Positions 1 to 9,142 of a stretch of 48,309 nucleotides of DNA are shown one piece after another. The stretch spans positions 1 through 48,309 of the forward strand of contig RFFQ01000057.1 of the NCBI GenBank assembly GCA_003697105.1. Direction: 5' to 3'. Made by a program: the position numbers and the translations under genes. Below the pieces are notes generated by a model. That model was not told the origin of the DNA. It worked only from the letters and a program-made list of their open reading frames with translations, and made no database searches. Source of the stretch: Gemmatimonadota bacterium. Lineage in GTDB: Bacteria > 4572-55 > J002. Positions within the stretch are counted from its first letter, which is position 1, and each line of letters starts with the position of its first letter.

Positions 1-1911
1 CAGTGAATGGGCAATGCCGGTACAAGCGTCCTACACGGGTGCGGGTGCTGAGTTTGATGCCGATGGTGAACTGTGGCTAGTCAGCCAGAACGATTCCAAC
101 ATCTACCAGATGCAGTTCAGCGATTATCTGGGTGGTCGTGGTGTTGGCTCGCAACCGTGGGTCTTTATCGATCCGATGGCGGCGTCCGTCTGGCCCGAAG
201 ATTCGCCGCTGGAAGGTACCATTACATTTGATGCAGACACGGATGAAGGGGAATTATTACTCGGTGGTACCTACTATGCCGTGGCGCACTTCCTCACCAA
301 CGATCCGGAAAACCCGGATGTCGAAGTGACCTGTATCTTCAATATTGGCGGTACCTGCGCCGAGGTGAGCATTGATACTGATGAAGTGTACGAATACATC
401 CTTGCCGGTGCTCCATTAACAACGTCCGTTGCTGTCAGTAACGCTGAAGGTGCGTCGGCAATGGCGGAGTGGAGTGTTGATTTGGGTGGTGTTGATTGGG
501 TCGAAGCGGTTCCGTCCAGTGGTAGCGGCTTGCTGCCGGGCGATACCCATACCTTTGATCTGGTCTTCAATACCGATCAGCCGGTGGGTCTGTATGAAAC
601 CACTGCTATCGTTAGCTGGAGTGGTGGCGATTGTGCCGATGAAATTAGTTTTCCGGTGACAATGGAAGTCTTTAACCCGGATATCGTCGTGGAAGATACA
701 TTCTATGAAATGACGATTGACGTTTCCGATCCGCCGGAAGGCTACGCGATTTCCGATCTGATCAGCATCTATAACAACGGCTCCGGTCCGTTGATCTACG
801 AAGTGGATATTGACTTCCAAGACAACCGTGCCGAAGCCCTGTTGGGTGACCATGTCAAACCATTGACGCAGGCGTTTGCACGTCCAGCTAATAAAGCCGC
901 TGTGGCGAAAGCCGACCGTCAACCGGTTAGCTACTCCTTGGCACGTACTGCCGAAGAGTTGAACCTACGTCCGCAACCGCTCAGTGGTACGCTGCGTACC
1001 GGTGAAGTGCTCAACAACTGGGCACCGGAAGGTACACAACCGTGGGGTATCAACTGGAGTGACAATCCGGAAGAAGCGGTTTGGGTCACCAATCCGTTTG
1101 CCGGTTCGCCGATTATTACGGCTCATAGCCCGGAAGATGGTAGCGCACTCGACTTTACGTTGGATGCCTCCGGTTGGATGGGCTCTTGGGTTGGCGATAT
1201 GGCATACGACTGGAATCACGATGTTTTCTGGTGTGTGAATGTCGGTGGTGACAACAATATCTACGGTTTAGACCCGGAAACGGGCGATGTTCTGTACGTC
1301 GTAGAAGGTGAGTTCAACTTCACCTCTGCGCGTGGTCTTGCCTATGATAACAACACGGATACCTTCTACATTGGTAGCTGGAATTACACTGACATCTACC
1401 ATGTTGAAGGGATTGATAGCGACACGCCGGGTGCGACGATCCGCACCTTCCCGTGGAGCGGTGTTTCTGGTTTGGCGTTCCACGAAGGCAGCAACATGCT
1501 GGCTGTGATTGTGAATGCTGCGACGGAAGCCATCACGCTGGTCAATGCGGAGACGCTGGAAATTGACAGCGAATGGGCAATGCCGGTACAAGCGTCCTAC
1601 ACGGGTGCGGGTGCTGAGTTTGATGCCGATGGTGAATTGTGGTTGGTCAGCCAGAGCGATTTCAACATCTACCAGATGCAGTTCAGCGACTATCTCGGTG
1701 GGCGTGGCGTCGGTTCCTTACCATGGCTGAGTATCGATCCGGCAGCCGCTTCGGTTTGGCCCGAAGATTCGCCGCTGGAAGGTACTATTACGTTTGACGC
1801 TCAACCGGAAGACGGTGGTGAAGTCCTGTTGGGTGGTACCTACTACGCTGTTGCCCATATCCTGAGCAACGATCCGGAAAACCCGGATGTGGAAGTGGTC
1901 TGTATCTTCCA
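1..1911 (+). repeat. In-frame direct repeat, copies 1-345 and 1567-1911
   Basis: The first 345 bases recur 1566 bases downstream, that is 522 codons, keeping the reading frame. The first 60 bases differ at a single position. Further in, the copies diverge but still encode near-identical protein (GAGAEFDADGELWLVSQ, then YLGGRGVGS, then SVWPEDSPLEGTITFDA). The second copy carries one extra codon. This is the end of a propeller module plus the start of the following Ig-like domain, and indicates module duplication within one gene. Earlier copies may lie outside the window. Confidence 0.9.
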
Positions 1912-4435
1912 CGTAGAAGGTGCTGAGTGTAACCCGTCTGTCGAACCGGCAGAAATGGATATTCCGGTTTGGGAAGATGCCTATGCGGAAGAAACGTTGA
2001 TGATTGGCAATGCCATCGATGCGACCGCATATGCGACGTACACCATCGAAATCGATCCGGCTGTGGAATGGCTGGAACTGAGCCAGTACGAAGGTAGTGT
2101 TGAACCCGGTAGTGCGGATGATGTCACATTGATGATCATGCCGCCAAGCGAGGGTGGTGACTACTCTACCAGTCTGCTTATCACCTTTGATTGTTTCGAT
2201 GATGGTCCTCAAACGATTGAAGTTCCGGTCACCATTAACGTCTCTGACCCGGCGGCAACGCTTGATCCAGAGTCGATCTATGGTGCAGGCGAACTCGGTG
2301 ATGTTGTGGAAGTCAACCTGCAAGTCTGTAATGTTGGCGACGGTGACTTACCGTTTATTACCGCGTTTGAATTTGTCGAAGACGAAGGTGATGGACGGGT
2401 TGTTCGTGACCTGGTTGCCGGTCAAGATTCTGATGCCCGTAAGGGTGATGATGAAGCCGGTTCCGGTACGCCGGTACTGCGTGGCTCCGGTGGACCCGAC
2501 TACTGGGGTTACTCCTGGGTGGACAGCGATGAAGGAAATGGTCCGGTATTTGAATGGAATGACATCAGCGAAAGCGGTACGATGATCTCTGGTCTCGGTG
2601 ACGATACCAACGTCGGTCCGTTTGATCTGGGCTTCGATTTCGAATACTATGGTCAAACCTTCAATAGCATCCGCTTCTGTACCAATGGCTTTGCGACGTT
2701 TACCAGTACGCTGGCCTCTTTCGGCAACTCCTGTATCGGTGAAACCGATGGTCCAGAAAACATGCTGGCACCGTTCTGGGATGATCTGCACGTGCGTAAT
2801 GGTGCCGGTTACTACCTGGCAGATGGAAATACCTTTACCCTGCAATGGACCAATTTTGGTCGATTTAGTGGTGATGGTGATTACACCTTCCAGATCGTGA
2901 TCAAATCCAATGGTGAAATTTACTACTACTACAACAGCATGAGCGGTATCCTTGATTCCGCTACTATCGGTATCGAAGATCAAGCCGCGGCGGGTCTGGA
3001 AGTTGCCTGTAACACGGCATACGTCCATGACGAATTAGCGGTTAAGATTTCTGCCGGTAGCTGGTGCTACACCGATCCAGAAGAAGTGTATGTGTACGCT
3101 GGTGAATGTGCCGACGTGACGGTCTATCTGGATGGAAACGAAGTTGACGGTGAAGGTCAATACACCGGCGAATTGTGGCTCTGGCATAATGATGCCGACT
3201 TGCCAAATCCGTTGGTTGTTCCGGTAGTCTTTGATGTGGGTGTGCAAGGTGTCTTCACCATCTCCGGTCATGTAGGTTACTGGAACGATAACCTCGATAT
3301 GGCTGGTATTGAAGTGCAGATGCACGGCGACCTCGAAGATGTCTTTATGACCGATGATACCGGTATGTACGCAATGGTGGATATACCCGGTGGTAACTCG
3401 TACTGGACAGAACCCGCCATAGAAGGCTATCCGGTTGAAGAGCGTCATCCGTCCATCTCTGCCTTCGATGCGGCACGTACCGCGCAGTTCTCTGCCGGCA
3501 GTTATGATCTCAATGAGTACCAGCAACTTGCGGCGGATGTTACCGGCGACGGTAGTATTTCTCCGTTCGACGCGGCTCGTATCCTGCAATACTCGACCGG
3601 TATTGCCAATAGTTCTCGCACAGGTGAATGGACCTCCTCGCCAGAACTGTACGAATACATGCCGCTCGAAATGGATATGTTCGATCAAGATTACTTTGCC
3701 ATCCTGTATGGTGATGTAACCGGTAACTGGGCACCCGATGCCGCCCGCGTGAAAGGTCAATCTGACCGGATCGCGAGTGCTATGGTGACTCTGGCGGATG
3801 CTCAGGTGGCACCGGGCGAAGAAGTCGTGATGCCGTTGATCGTCTCCGATCTGACGGGTCTTGACGTCATCGCTCTGCAAGCGTCGTTGGAATATGATGC
3901 AAATGTACTGGAGTTTGTCGGTTATCGCACTGCCGGTACGTTAACCGAAGGATTTGAACTGGCAGAATCTTCAAATCTGGGTGGTTACGCACTGCAAGCG
4001 ATTGCCGGCGAAGGTACGTTAATCGAAGTGGTCTTCAAGGCTGTGGGTGAAATCGGTGAAAGTAGCACCGTGACGTTGGGTGGTTTCATGCTCAACGAAA
4101 CGGTTCTGGCAGACCTCAGTGCCGAAGTCAAGGTAGTGCCGCAAGTGGCAGTCCCAGAAAACTTCGCTCTGAGCCAGAACTACCCGAATCCGTTCAACCC
4201 GGTCACGAAGATTACGTATGCTCTGCCTGAAGCTGCCAATGTTTCGTTGCGCATCTATGATGTCACCGGTCGTCTGGTTACGACCTTAGTCGATGGCGCG
4301 CACGAAGCCGGTTACTTCAATGTCACCTGGACAGGCACGGATGATTTGGGTAACGCCGTTTCCAGCGGTGTGTACTTCTATGTCATTCAAGCCGGTGACT
4401 TTACGCAGACACGTTCGATGACGCTGTTGAAGTAA
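2..4435 (+). CDS. Giant secreted surface protein, 5'-truncated by window edge: beta-propeller/Ig modules, dockerin, cohesin, T9SS sorting domain
   Basis: The frame is open from base 2, and the first residues (SEWAMPVQ) recur inside the protein at about 1570, so the Met at 14 is internal and the true start lies left of the window. In order it shows the end of one propeller-like module, BACON/Ig-like stretches with SNDPENP motifs, a second propeller module (about 990-1700), more Ig-like sequence, and a nidogen-like segment (about 2500-3060). A dockerin-like pair follows at about 3450-3720 (ADVTGDGSISPFDAAR, then YGDVTGNW), then a cohesin-like domain at about 3770-4125. The C-terminal T9SS type A domain contains QNYPNPFNP, RIYDVTGRLV and SSGVYFY. 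The family role is surface display or adhesion through T9SS; ligand and substrate are unknown. Two terminator-like hairpins follow. Confidence 0.85.
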   Translation, partial: SEWAMPVQASYTGAGAEFDADGELWLVSQNDSNIYQMQFSDYLGGRGVGSQPWVFIDPMAASVWPEDSPLEGTITFDADTDEGELLLGGTYYAVAHFLTNDPENPDVEVTCIFNIGGTCAEVSIDTDEVYEYILAGAPLTTSVAVSNAEGASAMAEWSVDLGGVDWVEAVPSSGSGLLPGDTHTFDLVFNTDQPVGLYETTAIVSWSGGDCADEISFPVTMEVFNPDIVVEDTFYEMTIDVSDPPEGYAISDLISIYNNGSGPLIYEVDIDFQDNRAEALLGDHVKPLTQAFARPANKAAVAKADRQPVSYSLARTAEELNLRPQPLSGTLRTGEVLNNWAPEGTQPWGINWSDNPEEAVWVTNPFAGSPIITAHSPEDGSALDFTLDASGWMGSWVGDMAYDWNHDVFWCVNVGGDNNIYGLDPETGDVLYVVEGEFNFTSARGLAYDNNTDTFYIGSWNYTDIYHVEGIDSDTPGATIRTFPWSGVSGLAFHEGSNMLAVIVNAATEAITLVNAETLEIDSEWAMPVQASYTGAGAEFDADGELWLVSQSDFNIYQMQFSDYLGGRGVGSLPWLSIDPAAASVWPEDSPLEGTITFDAQPEDGGEVLLGGTYYAVAHILSNDPENPDVEVVCIFHVEGAECNPSVEPAEMDIPVWEDAYAEETLMIGNAIDATAYATYTIEIDPAVEWLELSQYEGSVEPGSADDVTLMIMPPSEGGDYSTSLLITFDCFDDGPQTIEVPVTINVSDPAATLDPESIYGAGELGDVVEVNLQVCNVGDGDLPFITAFEFVEDEGDGRVVRDLVAGQDSDARKGDDEAGSGTPVLRGSGGPDYWGYSWVDSDEGNGPVFEWNDISESGTMISGLGDDTNVGPFDLGFDFEYYGQTFNSIRFCTNGFATFTSTLASFGNSCIGETDGPENMLAPFWDDLHVRNGAGYYLADGNTFTLQWTNFGRFSGDGDYTFQIVIKSNGEIYYYYNSMSGILDSATIGIEDQAAAGLEVACNTAYVHDELAVKISAGSWCYTDPEEVYVYAGECADVTVYLDGNEVDGEGQYTGELWLWHNDADLPNPLVVPVVFDVGVQGVFTISGHVGYWNDNLDMAGIEVQMHGDLEDVFMTDDTGMYAMVDIPGGNSYWTEPAIEGYPVEERHPSISAFDAARTAQFSAGSYDLNEYQQLAADVTGDGSISPFDAARILQYSTGIANSSRTGEWTSSPELYEYMPLEMDMFDQDYFAILYGDVTGNWAPDAARVKGQSDRIASAMVTLADAQVAPGEEVVMPLIVSDLTGLDVIALQASLEYDANVLEFVGYRTAGTLTEGFELAESSNLGGYALQAIAGEGTLIEVVFKAVGEIGESSTVTLGGFMLNETVLADLSAEVKVVPQVAVPENFALSQNYPNPFNPVTKITYALPEAANVSLRIYDVTGRLVTTLVDGAHEAGYFNVTWTGTDDLGNAVSSGVYFYVIQAGDFTQTRSMTLLK

Positions 4436-4456
4436 TCCCTCACTTTTTCCCCGATG

Positions 4457-4546
4457 AGACTGCCCCTGCGGCGGTCTCGTCGGGCGGATTTGGAAATAAC
4501 CCCCCCGACATAAGCATGTTGCAACTGTGTCGGGGGGATTTCTTTT
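4457..4546 (+). terminator. Tandem hairpins ending the giant surface protein gene
   Basis: The first hairpin (about 4457-4493) pairs CCCGATGAGAC with GTCTCGTCGGG and has no T tract. The second pairs CCCCCCGACA (4501-4510) with TGTCGGGGGG (4528-4537) and is followed by ATTTCTTTTT, a typical intrinsic terminator. A TATAAT at 4551-4556 just beyond it could be the -10 box of the next gene, but its -35 region is poor. Confidence 0.85.
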
Positions 4547-4583
4547 TGACTATAATTTCTAAATCAATTGAGACCCGCTTCTA

Positions 4584-4925
4584 ATGGAAATAACAACAAC
4601 AATAAAGTCGATGCTCTATTTTCTTCTGGCTGGACTTTTCGAAATTGGTGGTGGCTACCTTGTTTGGATATGGCTCCGTGAAGGAAAATCGATTTGGTAT
4701 GCCGTTGCTGGTGGAATTATCCTCGTTCTTTATGGCGTAGTTCCTACTTTACAGCCAGCCCACTTTGGTCGGGTATATGCGGCTTATGGTGGGGTATTTA
4801 TCGTTCTTTCTATTTTGTGGGGATGGAAAATTGACAAAATAGCACCTGATCGTTTCGACGTCATCGGCGGATTAGTAGCCTTGGTTGGAGTGGGCATTAT
4901 CATGTATTGGCCAAGGTCCCAATAA
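4584..4925 (+). CDS. ynfA: YnfA/UPF0060 family small membrane protein
   Basis: A 113-residue, very hydrophobic protein with four predicted transmembrane helices. Family marks include [19 protein letters not shown] near the N-terminus, the central GRVYAAYGG, and a C-terminal [20 protein letters not shown]. Length fits YnfA (about 108-115). An alternative start is Met10 at 4611, which is closer to the usual family N-terminus; neither start has a strong ribosome binding site. The family is a relative of small multidrug-resistance-type transporters and its substrate is not established here. It is a single gene isolated by a terminator upstream and an attC-like inverted repeat downstream, so it may have arrived as a cassette. 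Confidence 0.9.
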   Translation: MEITTTIKSMLYFLLAGLFEIGGGYLVWIWLREGKSIWYAVAGGIILVLYGVVPTLQPAHFGRVYAAYGGVFIVLSILWGWKIDKIAPDRFDVIGGLVALVGVGIIMYWPRSQ

Positions 4926-4947
4926 AAAAAATGATGATGTGGTATAG

Positions 4948-5016
4948 CATAACAAGGTGCTTCACCTGACCGCTATTCCGCTACGTTCCATAGCGACAAG
5001 CGAGCTGATCGTTATG
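4948..5016. repeat. attC-like imperfect inverted repeat behind ynfA
   Basis: The outer arms CATAAC (4948-4953) and GTTATG (5011-5016) are exact complements. Inner arms CGCTAT (4971-4976) and ATAGCG (4990-4995) flank a central loop. The middle (TTCACCTGACCGC, then GAGCTGATC before GTTATG) has the layout of integron cassette recombination sites (R''-L''-loop-L'-R'), and the length of about 69 bases falls in the attC range. The L boxes pair poorly and the R boxes deviate from RYYYAAC/GTTRRRY, so it is degenerate. No integrase gene or second attC is visible in the window. Confidence 0.4.
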
Positions 5017-5115
5017 GCTGGACGGTTTGCGCGTCTCTCCTGAGGGATTTGAGACACTCACCCGCCCCAACTCATGAAACTCGTCGAACTCCCCAACTCA
5101 ATTCAGGAGGTGTTC

Positions 5116-7371
5116 ATGTACAAAATTGCTATAGGTTTATTCTTGATTCTTTTTGTCGAAATTTTTCCGGTTCAGGCGCAGCTTGGCGGTTGGGATTGGT
5201 CGAATCCACAACCGCAGGGGTTCGATCTACATGCGATTACCCCGATCCCCGGCACGGAAACCATAATGGTGGTGGGGAAAAATGGTACTTTACTTCGCTC
5301 CGATGATCGGGGGGATAACTGGATGGTGGAACACCGGCTCAATGGTTTTTCGGGTGATTTTAACGTGGTTGATTTCCCCTCGGCAACAGTCGGTTACATT
5401 GCCGGAGGTAGCGGTTATCTGTTCAAGAGCACCGATGGCGGCGGCTCGTGGGAGGGAATCGATACCGGAATCAATCAAGACGTTATCACACTAGATTTTG
5501 CCACGGAAGGCACCGGAATTCTTTCAACCGGAAGCTCAACCCTGCGCACAACCAATGGCGGGGAGGATTGGGAGATTAACCTGGAGCGGGGATTTTCCTC
5601 GATTGAATTTGTGAATGCAGACACCGCCTATGCGGGCGGCTGGTCAAATACCGGCTCCAGTGTTTTTAAAACGACGAATGCCGGTGACAGTTGGACATGG
5701 CTTGCTGATTTTCCGGGGGGTCCCTCTTTGGATATTTCGTTTCCAGTGGCGGACATCGGCTACGCTATATTTGAAGCAGAACCGTCGCTTTGGAAAACCA
5801 CAAATGGAGGATCGGATTGGGTGCAACTGCCATTTGAAGGCTCTGGAATGGGATGGGTTTTGCCCCAACTCATTCATTTTACGGATGCCAATACGGGTTT
5901 TTTGGTTGGCTGGAATGGGCTTGTAGATGGAGATGGCTATTTTGGTGCGATCCTGAAAACCACCAATGGTGGTGAAACTTGGATCGGAGAGAATGATTAT
6001 ACTCTGACCAACAATATACATGATTTGACATTTGTGGATGCGACAACCGGATTCACCGCCGGCGACCGGGGTGACATCATGCGAACCCAGAATCAGGGCG
6101 ACGATTGGCAGCGGCTCTCCACAAATACAACCGGTGCGGATTTAACTTCCATCCAATATGTTACATCAGATGTTGCCTATGCGACCGGCGGACATATTGT
6201 TTATGGCTCGTGGGACTGGTATCCAGTAACCACCGTCTTGAAGACAACCGATGCCGGTTTGAACTGGCAAAACACAGGTTCTTATTGGGGAGAAAGTGTC
6301 TTTCATGATCTTCATTTTGTTACACCGGATGTCGGCTACGTTGTGGGTTATATCTTCACATATCATTATCCTGAAGGTGCTGTGATGATCAAAACCACCG
6401 ATGGTGGCGCAACATGGCAATCTTTATATGAAGATCAAGGCGAACTCCATCTCAGATCGGTCTTTTTCATCACTGCCGATGTGGGTTGGGTGGTGGGATA
6501 TGAACGGCTCAACGGTACTCGGAGTGCGATTCTCAAAACTACGGACGGTGGCGAAACGTGGATTCCACAGGATGCCGGGACGACGACAAAATTAAATGCG
6601 GTTCAGTTTACAGATTTGGACCGGGGTGTGATTGTTGGTGACGATGGCATGATTTTCCGCACAACCAACGGCGGCGAAGATTGGCAGCTTGTTTCCTCCG
6701 GGGTCACCGCAGATTTGCATGATGTGGCATTTCCGATTTCCAATTCCAGCCAGATCGGTTATGCGGTAGGCAATAGCGGCACGATCCTGATGACGGCTGA
6801 TGGTGGGGAAACGTGGACCCCGCAAGAATCCGGCACAAGTGACCATTTAACCAGTGTTCAATTTCTGGATGTAGCACGCGGTTTTGCTGCCGGTGAGCTT
6901 ACTTTTTTGAAGACGATTAATGGCGGTAGAACGTGGCATATCGACCCGCAGACCTTCCCGGGGTCTATACGGGCGGTCACCTTCTGGAATGCGGATCAGG
7001 GGCTACTTGCCGGAGATTATGGCTTGATTTTGCGTACAGAAATGGGAGGTTTCACCGATGTTCCGGTGGAACAAGCGGCGGTTACAATACCGGAACACGG
7101 CGCGCTTCATCAAAATTACCCGAATCCGTTTAATCCCCAGACGACGATCCGTTTCGGATTACCGGAAATCGGGCGGGTCACCTTGCGAATTTATGACGCT
7201 GGCGGGAAGTTAATAAAAACGCTGGTTGATGGGCAATTGAATGCCGGATGGCATCAGATACGGTGGGATGGCAAGGATGAGACCGGCCAACCGGTTTGTA
7301 GTGGTTTATATCTGTATCAATTGGATTCAAACAGGTTGCACCAAACGCGATCCATGGTCTTGCTCCGCTGA
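5116..7371 (+). CDS. Secreted Ycf48/BNR-like repeat protein with T9SS sorting domain
   Basis: 751 residues. The start at 5116 is chosen over an upstream in-frame ATG at 5074 because AGGAGG (5105-5110) sits correctly before it and the protein then begins with a clean signal peptide (MYKIAIGLFLILFVEIFPVQAQ). The body consists of about ten repeats of the pattern KTTDGGxTW plus VGxxGxILRT, the Ycf48-like/photosystem-assembly-type beta-propeller (also called BNR or sortilin-like). The last about 90 residues are a T9SS type A domain (HQNYPNPFNPQTTIRFGLP, IYDAGGKLIKTLVDG, SGLYLYQ). In this family context it is a secreted or surface propeller of unknown ligand, not a photosystem factor. It is convergent with the zinc-finger gene, with only 5 bases between the stop codons. 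Confidence 0.88.
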   Translation: MYKIAIGLFLILFVEIFPVQAQLGGWDWSNPQPQGFDLHAITPIPGTETIMVVGKNGTLLRSDDRGDNWMVEHRLNGFSGDFNVVDFPSATVGYIAGGSGYLFKSTDGGGSWEGIDTGINQDVITLDFATEGTGILSTGSSTLRTTNGGEDWEINLERGFSSIEFVNADTAYAGGWSNTGSSVFKTTNAGDSWTWLADFPGGPSLDISFPVADIGYAIFEAEPSLWKTTNGGSDWVQLPFEGSGMGWVLPQLIHFTDANTGFLVGWNGLVDGDGYFGAILKTTNGGETWIGENDYTLTNNIHDLTFVDATTGFTAGDRGDIMRTQNQGDDWQRLSTNTTGADLTSIQYVTSDVAYATGGHIVYGSWDWYPVTTVLKTTDAGLNWQNTGSYWGESVFHDLHFVTPDVGYVVGYIFTYHYPEGAVMIKTTDGGATWQSLYEDQGELHLRSVFFITADVGWVVGYERLNGTRSAILKTTDGGETWIPQDAGTTTKLNAVQFTDLDRGVIVGDDGMIFRTTNGGEDWQLVSSGVTADLHDVAFPISNSSQIGYAVGNSGTILMTADGGETWTPQESGTSDHLTSVQFLDVARGFAAGELTFLKTINGGRTWHIDPQTFPGSIRAVTFWNADQGLLAGDYGLILRTEMGGFTDVPVEQAAVTIPEHGALHQNYPNPFNPQTTIRFGLPEIGRVTLRIYDAGGKLIKTLVDGQLNAGWHQIRWDGKDETGQPVCSGLYLYQLDSNRLHQTRSMVLLR

Positions 7372-7376
7372 AATTG

Positions 7377-7709
7377 TTACCGGGCACAGTTAATACAGCG
7401 GTCGCTCTCCGGCATGTAAATGAGCCGCGCCATCCGGATCGGGCGACCGCACATGGAACAACGCCCGAAATCCGCATCATCAATTTTAGATAGCATCTGT
7501 TGGAGTTTGTTTAGTTTGGTCTGGGCAGAACCCAAGGCGGCTTCATTGACACTCCGATTATTGATCGCATCCATGCGAGAAAGCCGCCCAATGGCGTTAT
7601 CGGGCGCAATGGGTTTCACCAATTCTTCCAGTTCCAAAATGCGGGCTTTGGTGGCTGTGATTTCTTCATTGATTCGGGTAATGAGTTCCTGACGTTCTTC
7701 AGCAGTCAT
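7377..7709 (-). CDS. TraR/DksA family C4 zinc-finger protein
   Basis: 110 residues. ATG at 7709 is preferred to an in-frame TTG at 7736 because AAGGAA lies six bases upstream of it. An N-terminal coiled-coil region (EERQELITRINEEITATKAR to GSAQTKLNKLQQMLSKI) is followed by a four-cysteine zinc site CSMC and CINC near the C-terminus. DksA/TraR proteins bind RNA polymerase through the secondary channel and modulate initiation, often with ppGpp. This short FCB-type version lacks the classical DxxDxA tip of E. coli DksA, so a DksA-like transcription role is inferred from the family only. It is divergent from holB. Confidence 0.85.
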   Translation of the reverse strand: MTAEERQELITRINEEITATKARILELEELVKPIAPDNAIGRLSRMDAINNRSVNEAALGSAQTKLNKLQQMLSKIDDADFGRCSMCGRPIRMARLIYMPESDRCINCAR

Positions 7710-7736
7710 AAGAGTTTCCTTGGTGAGTAGGGTCAA

Positions 7737-8002
7737 AAAAGGTTTTTCAACTTAAACTATTGATGTTATGGGGGATAGTCCCTTTGGGTTTAAATCGGCA
7801 AACCCATCTTAAATTTACGTTTTGATAACGAATAAAAAAAGGTTAGGGAATGTACAGTATCTGCCGACCAATGTCAATCAAAAACGTAACGCGGGAGGCA
7901 TCTCTTTAATACACCGGAATCCCGTTGCTGAAATCCCATTGACAAACCCGATCCGAACCTGTAAGATACGAATAATTTATCACACTACAGGATTGATGAA
8001 AG
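7737..8002. other. Divergent intergenic region between the zinc-finger gene and holB
   Basis: No convincing gene is seen here; an 82-codon frame at 7822-8070 runs into holB and lacks coding character. The region contains a small hairpin (TGGGTTT 7785-7791 with AAACCCA 7800-7806) and, on the + strand, the holB promoter. Confidence 0.6.
7939..7967 (+). promoter_or_regulatory. Sigma-70-type promoter for holB
   Basis: TTGACA (7939-7944), a 17-base spacer, and TAAGAT (7962-7967) lie 35 bases upstream of the holB start. This is near-consensus and matches the promoter style seen elsewhere in the window. Confidence 0.75.
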
Positions 8003-9082
8003 ATGGCATTTTCAGATATTGTGGGACAGACCAAAGCCAAAGCCATTTTACATGCCGCCTTGACACATGACCGGCTGGCGCATGCCTATCTTTTTTTTGG
8101 ACCGGCAGGGGTGGGGAAGGAATTTACTGCCCTAGAACTAGCAAAAGCCCTCAATTGCCAAACTCAGGAAGATGACGCTTGTGACCAATGTGTCACCTGC
8201 CGTAAAATCCGCACATTTAATCACCCTGATGTGAAATTGGTTTTCCCGACACCGTCTGATTTCAGCGTGGCGGATATGAACGCCTTTTTGCAAGAAAAAG
8301 CCGCGGATCCCACCCTGGATTATCACGTGGATAAGCCCATGTCGCTTTCGATTGACACGGTGCGGGCTTTACAAAAGGAGGCGGCATATAAACCCTATGA
8401 AGCCCGAAAAAAATGTTATATTCTGCTGGAAGTGGATCGAATGACGGTTCCCGCGGCAAATGCGTTCTTAAAAACGCTAGAAGAACCCCCCTCGCACACG
8501 CAATTTATCCTCACCACCAGTAATATCCGCGGGTTGCTCGACACCATTGTTTCACGTTGCCAAGCCGTGCAATTTACCCCATTAAGTGCTGAGGAGATCG
8601 AACATGCTTTGATCGCATCGCACCAATTTGACCCTGCCGAAGCACGTTTGGCGGCACGGCTGGCAAATGGCAGTTTGGGAGAAGCGCTTAAAGCGCAAGA
8701 CCACCAACTGGTGGAAACACGCAATCAGGCGTTGCAGATCATGGACGCCGCGTTTTCCAATCAGGCGATTGAGTTTCTGACTTACATCGAAAAAATGGGT
8801 AAAACCCGGAATCGCAATTTGATAATCCAATTATTGGATGTTTTACAGCTATGGTATCGCGATCTCATGATGATGAAAGAGTTTGATGATGCGGACCGGG
8901 TCGCGAATTTAGACCAACTGGATCGGATTCACCGTGAGAGTGACCGTCTGTCCATGAATGCGGTAATGGCATCGATCCAAATTATTGAGACGATCAAGGC
9001 AGATATCCGGCAGAATGTCAACGTCCAACTCGCATTGACGGTGCTGCTGCTACGACTTCGTAAAGCACGATTGCTATCATGA
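8003..9082 (+). CDS. holB: DNA polymerase III subunit delta' (clamp loader)
   Basis: 359 residues, the usual length of delta'. The N-terminus is typical (MAFSDIVGQTKAKAILHAAL, AHAYLFFGPAGVGKE). A four-cysteine zinc module (CxxxxxxxxCDQCVTC) follows the P-loop, then the LLEVDRMTVPAANAFLKTLEEPP segment and the SRC sensor region (TIVSRCQ), characteristic of DnaX/HolB AAA+ proteins. The P-loop has Glu in place of the usual Ser/Thr after GK, in keeping with delta' not being the main ATPase. It acts in the clamp loader to place the sliding clamp on primed DNA. A weak AGGA lies about 10 bases upstream. An aminotransferase gene follows closely on the same strand. Confidence 0.92.
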   Translation: MAFSDIVGQTKAKAILHAALTHDRLAHAYLFFGPAGVGKEFTALELAKALNCQTQEDDACDQCVTCRKIRTFNHPDVKLVFPTPSDFSVADMNAFLQEKAADPTLDYHVDKPMSLSIDTVRALQKEAAYKPYEARKKCYILLEVDRMTVPAANAFLKTLEEPPSHTQFILTTSNIRGLLDTIVSRCQAVQFTPLSAEEIEHALIASHQFDPAEARLAARLANGSLGEALKAQDHQLVETRNQALQIMDAAFSNQAIEFLTYIEKMGKTRNRNLIIQLLDVLQLWYRDLMMMKEFDDADRVANLDQLDRIHRESDRLSMNAVMASIQIIETIKADIRQNVNVQLALTVLLLRLRKARLLS

Positions 9083-9142
9083 GTGTTCATTCATCTTTTC
9101 ACCAGTATTCACTTTTTCAACCTATTATGGAGGATTTTTAGT

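Noticed and set aside
416-3880. Several long open frames on the - strand (416-922, 1718-2323, 2348-3028, 3035-3880)
   Set aside because: They are antisense to a gene with clear domains and a T9SS tail, have no start signals and encode His/Arg-rich sequence without motifs; they are by-products of codon bias.
5300-7000. Regular short repeats (KTTDGG-encoding) that could look like a CRISPR or tandem-repeat array
   Set aside because: They are diverged codon-level repeats of a beta-propeller protein with variable spacing, with no conserved spacer-repeat pattern. No CRISPR array or cas gene is seen in the window.
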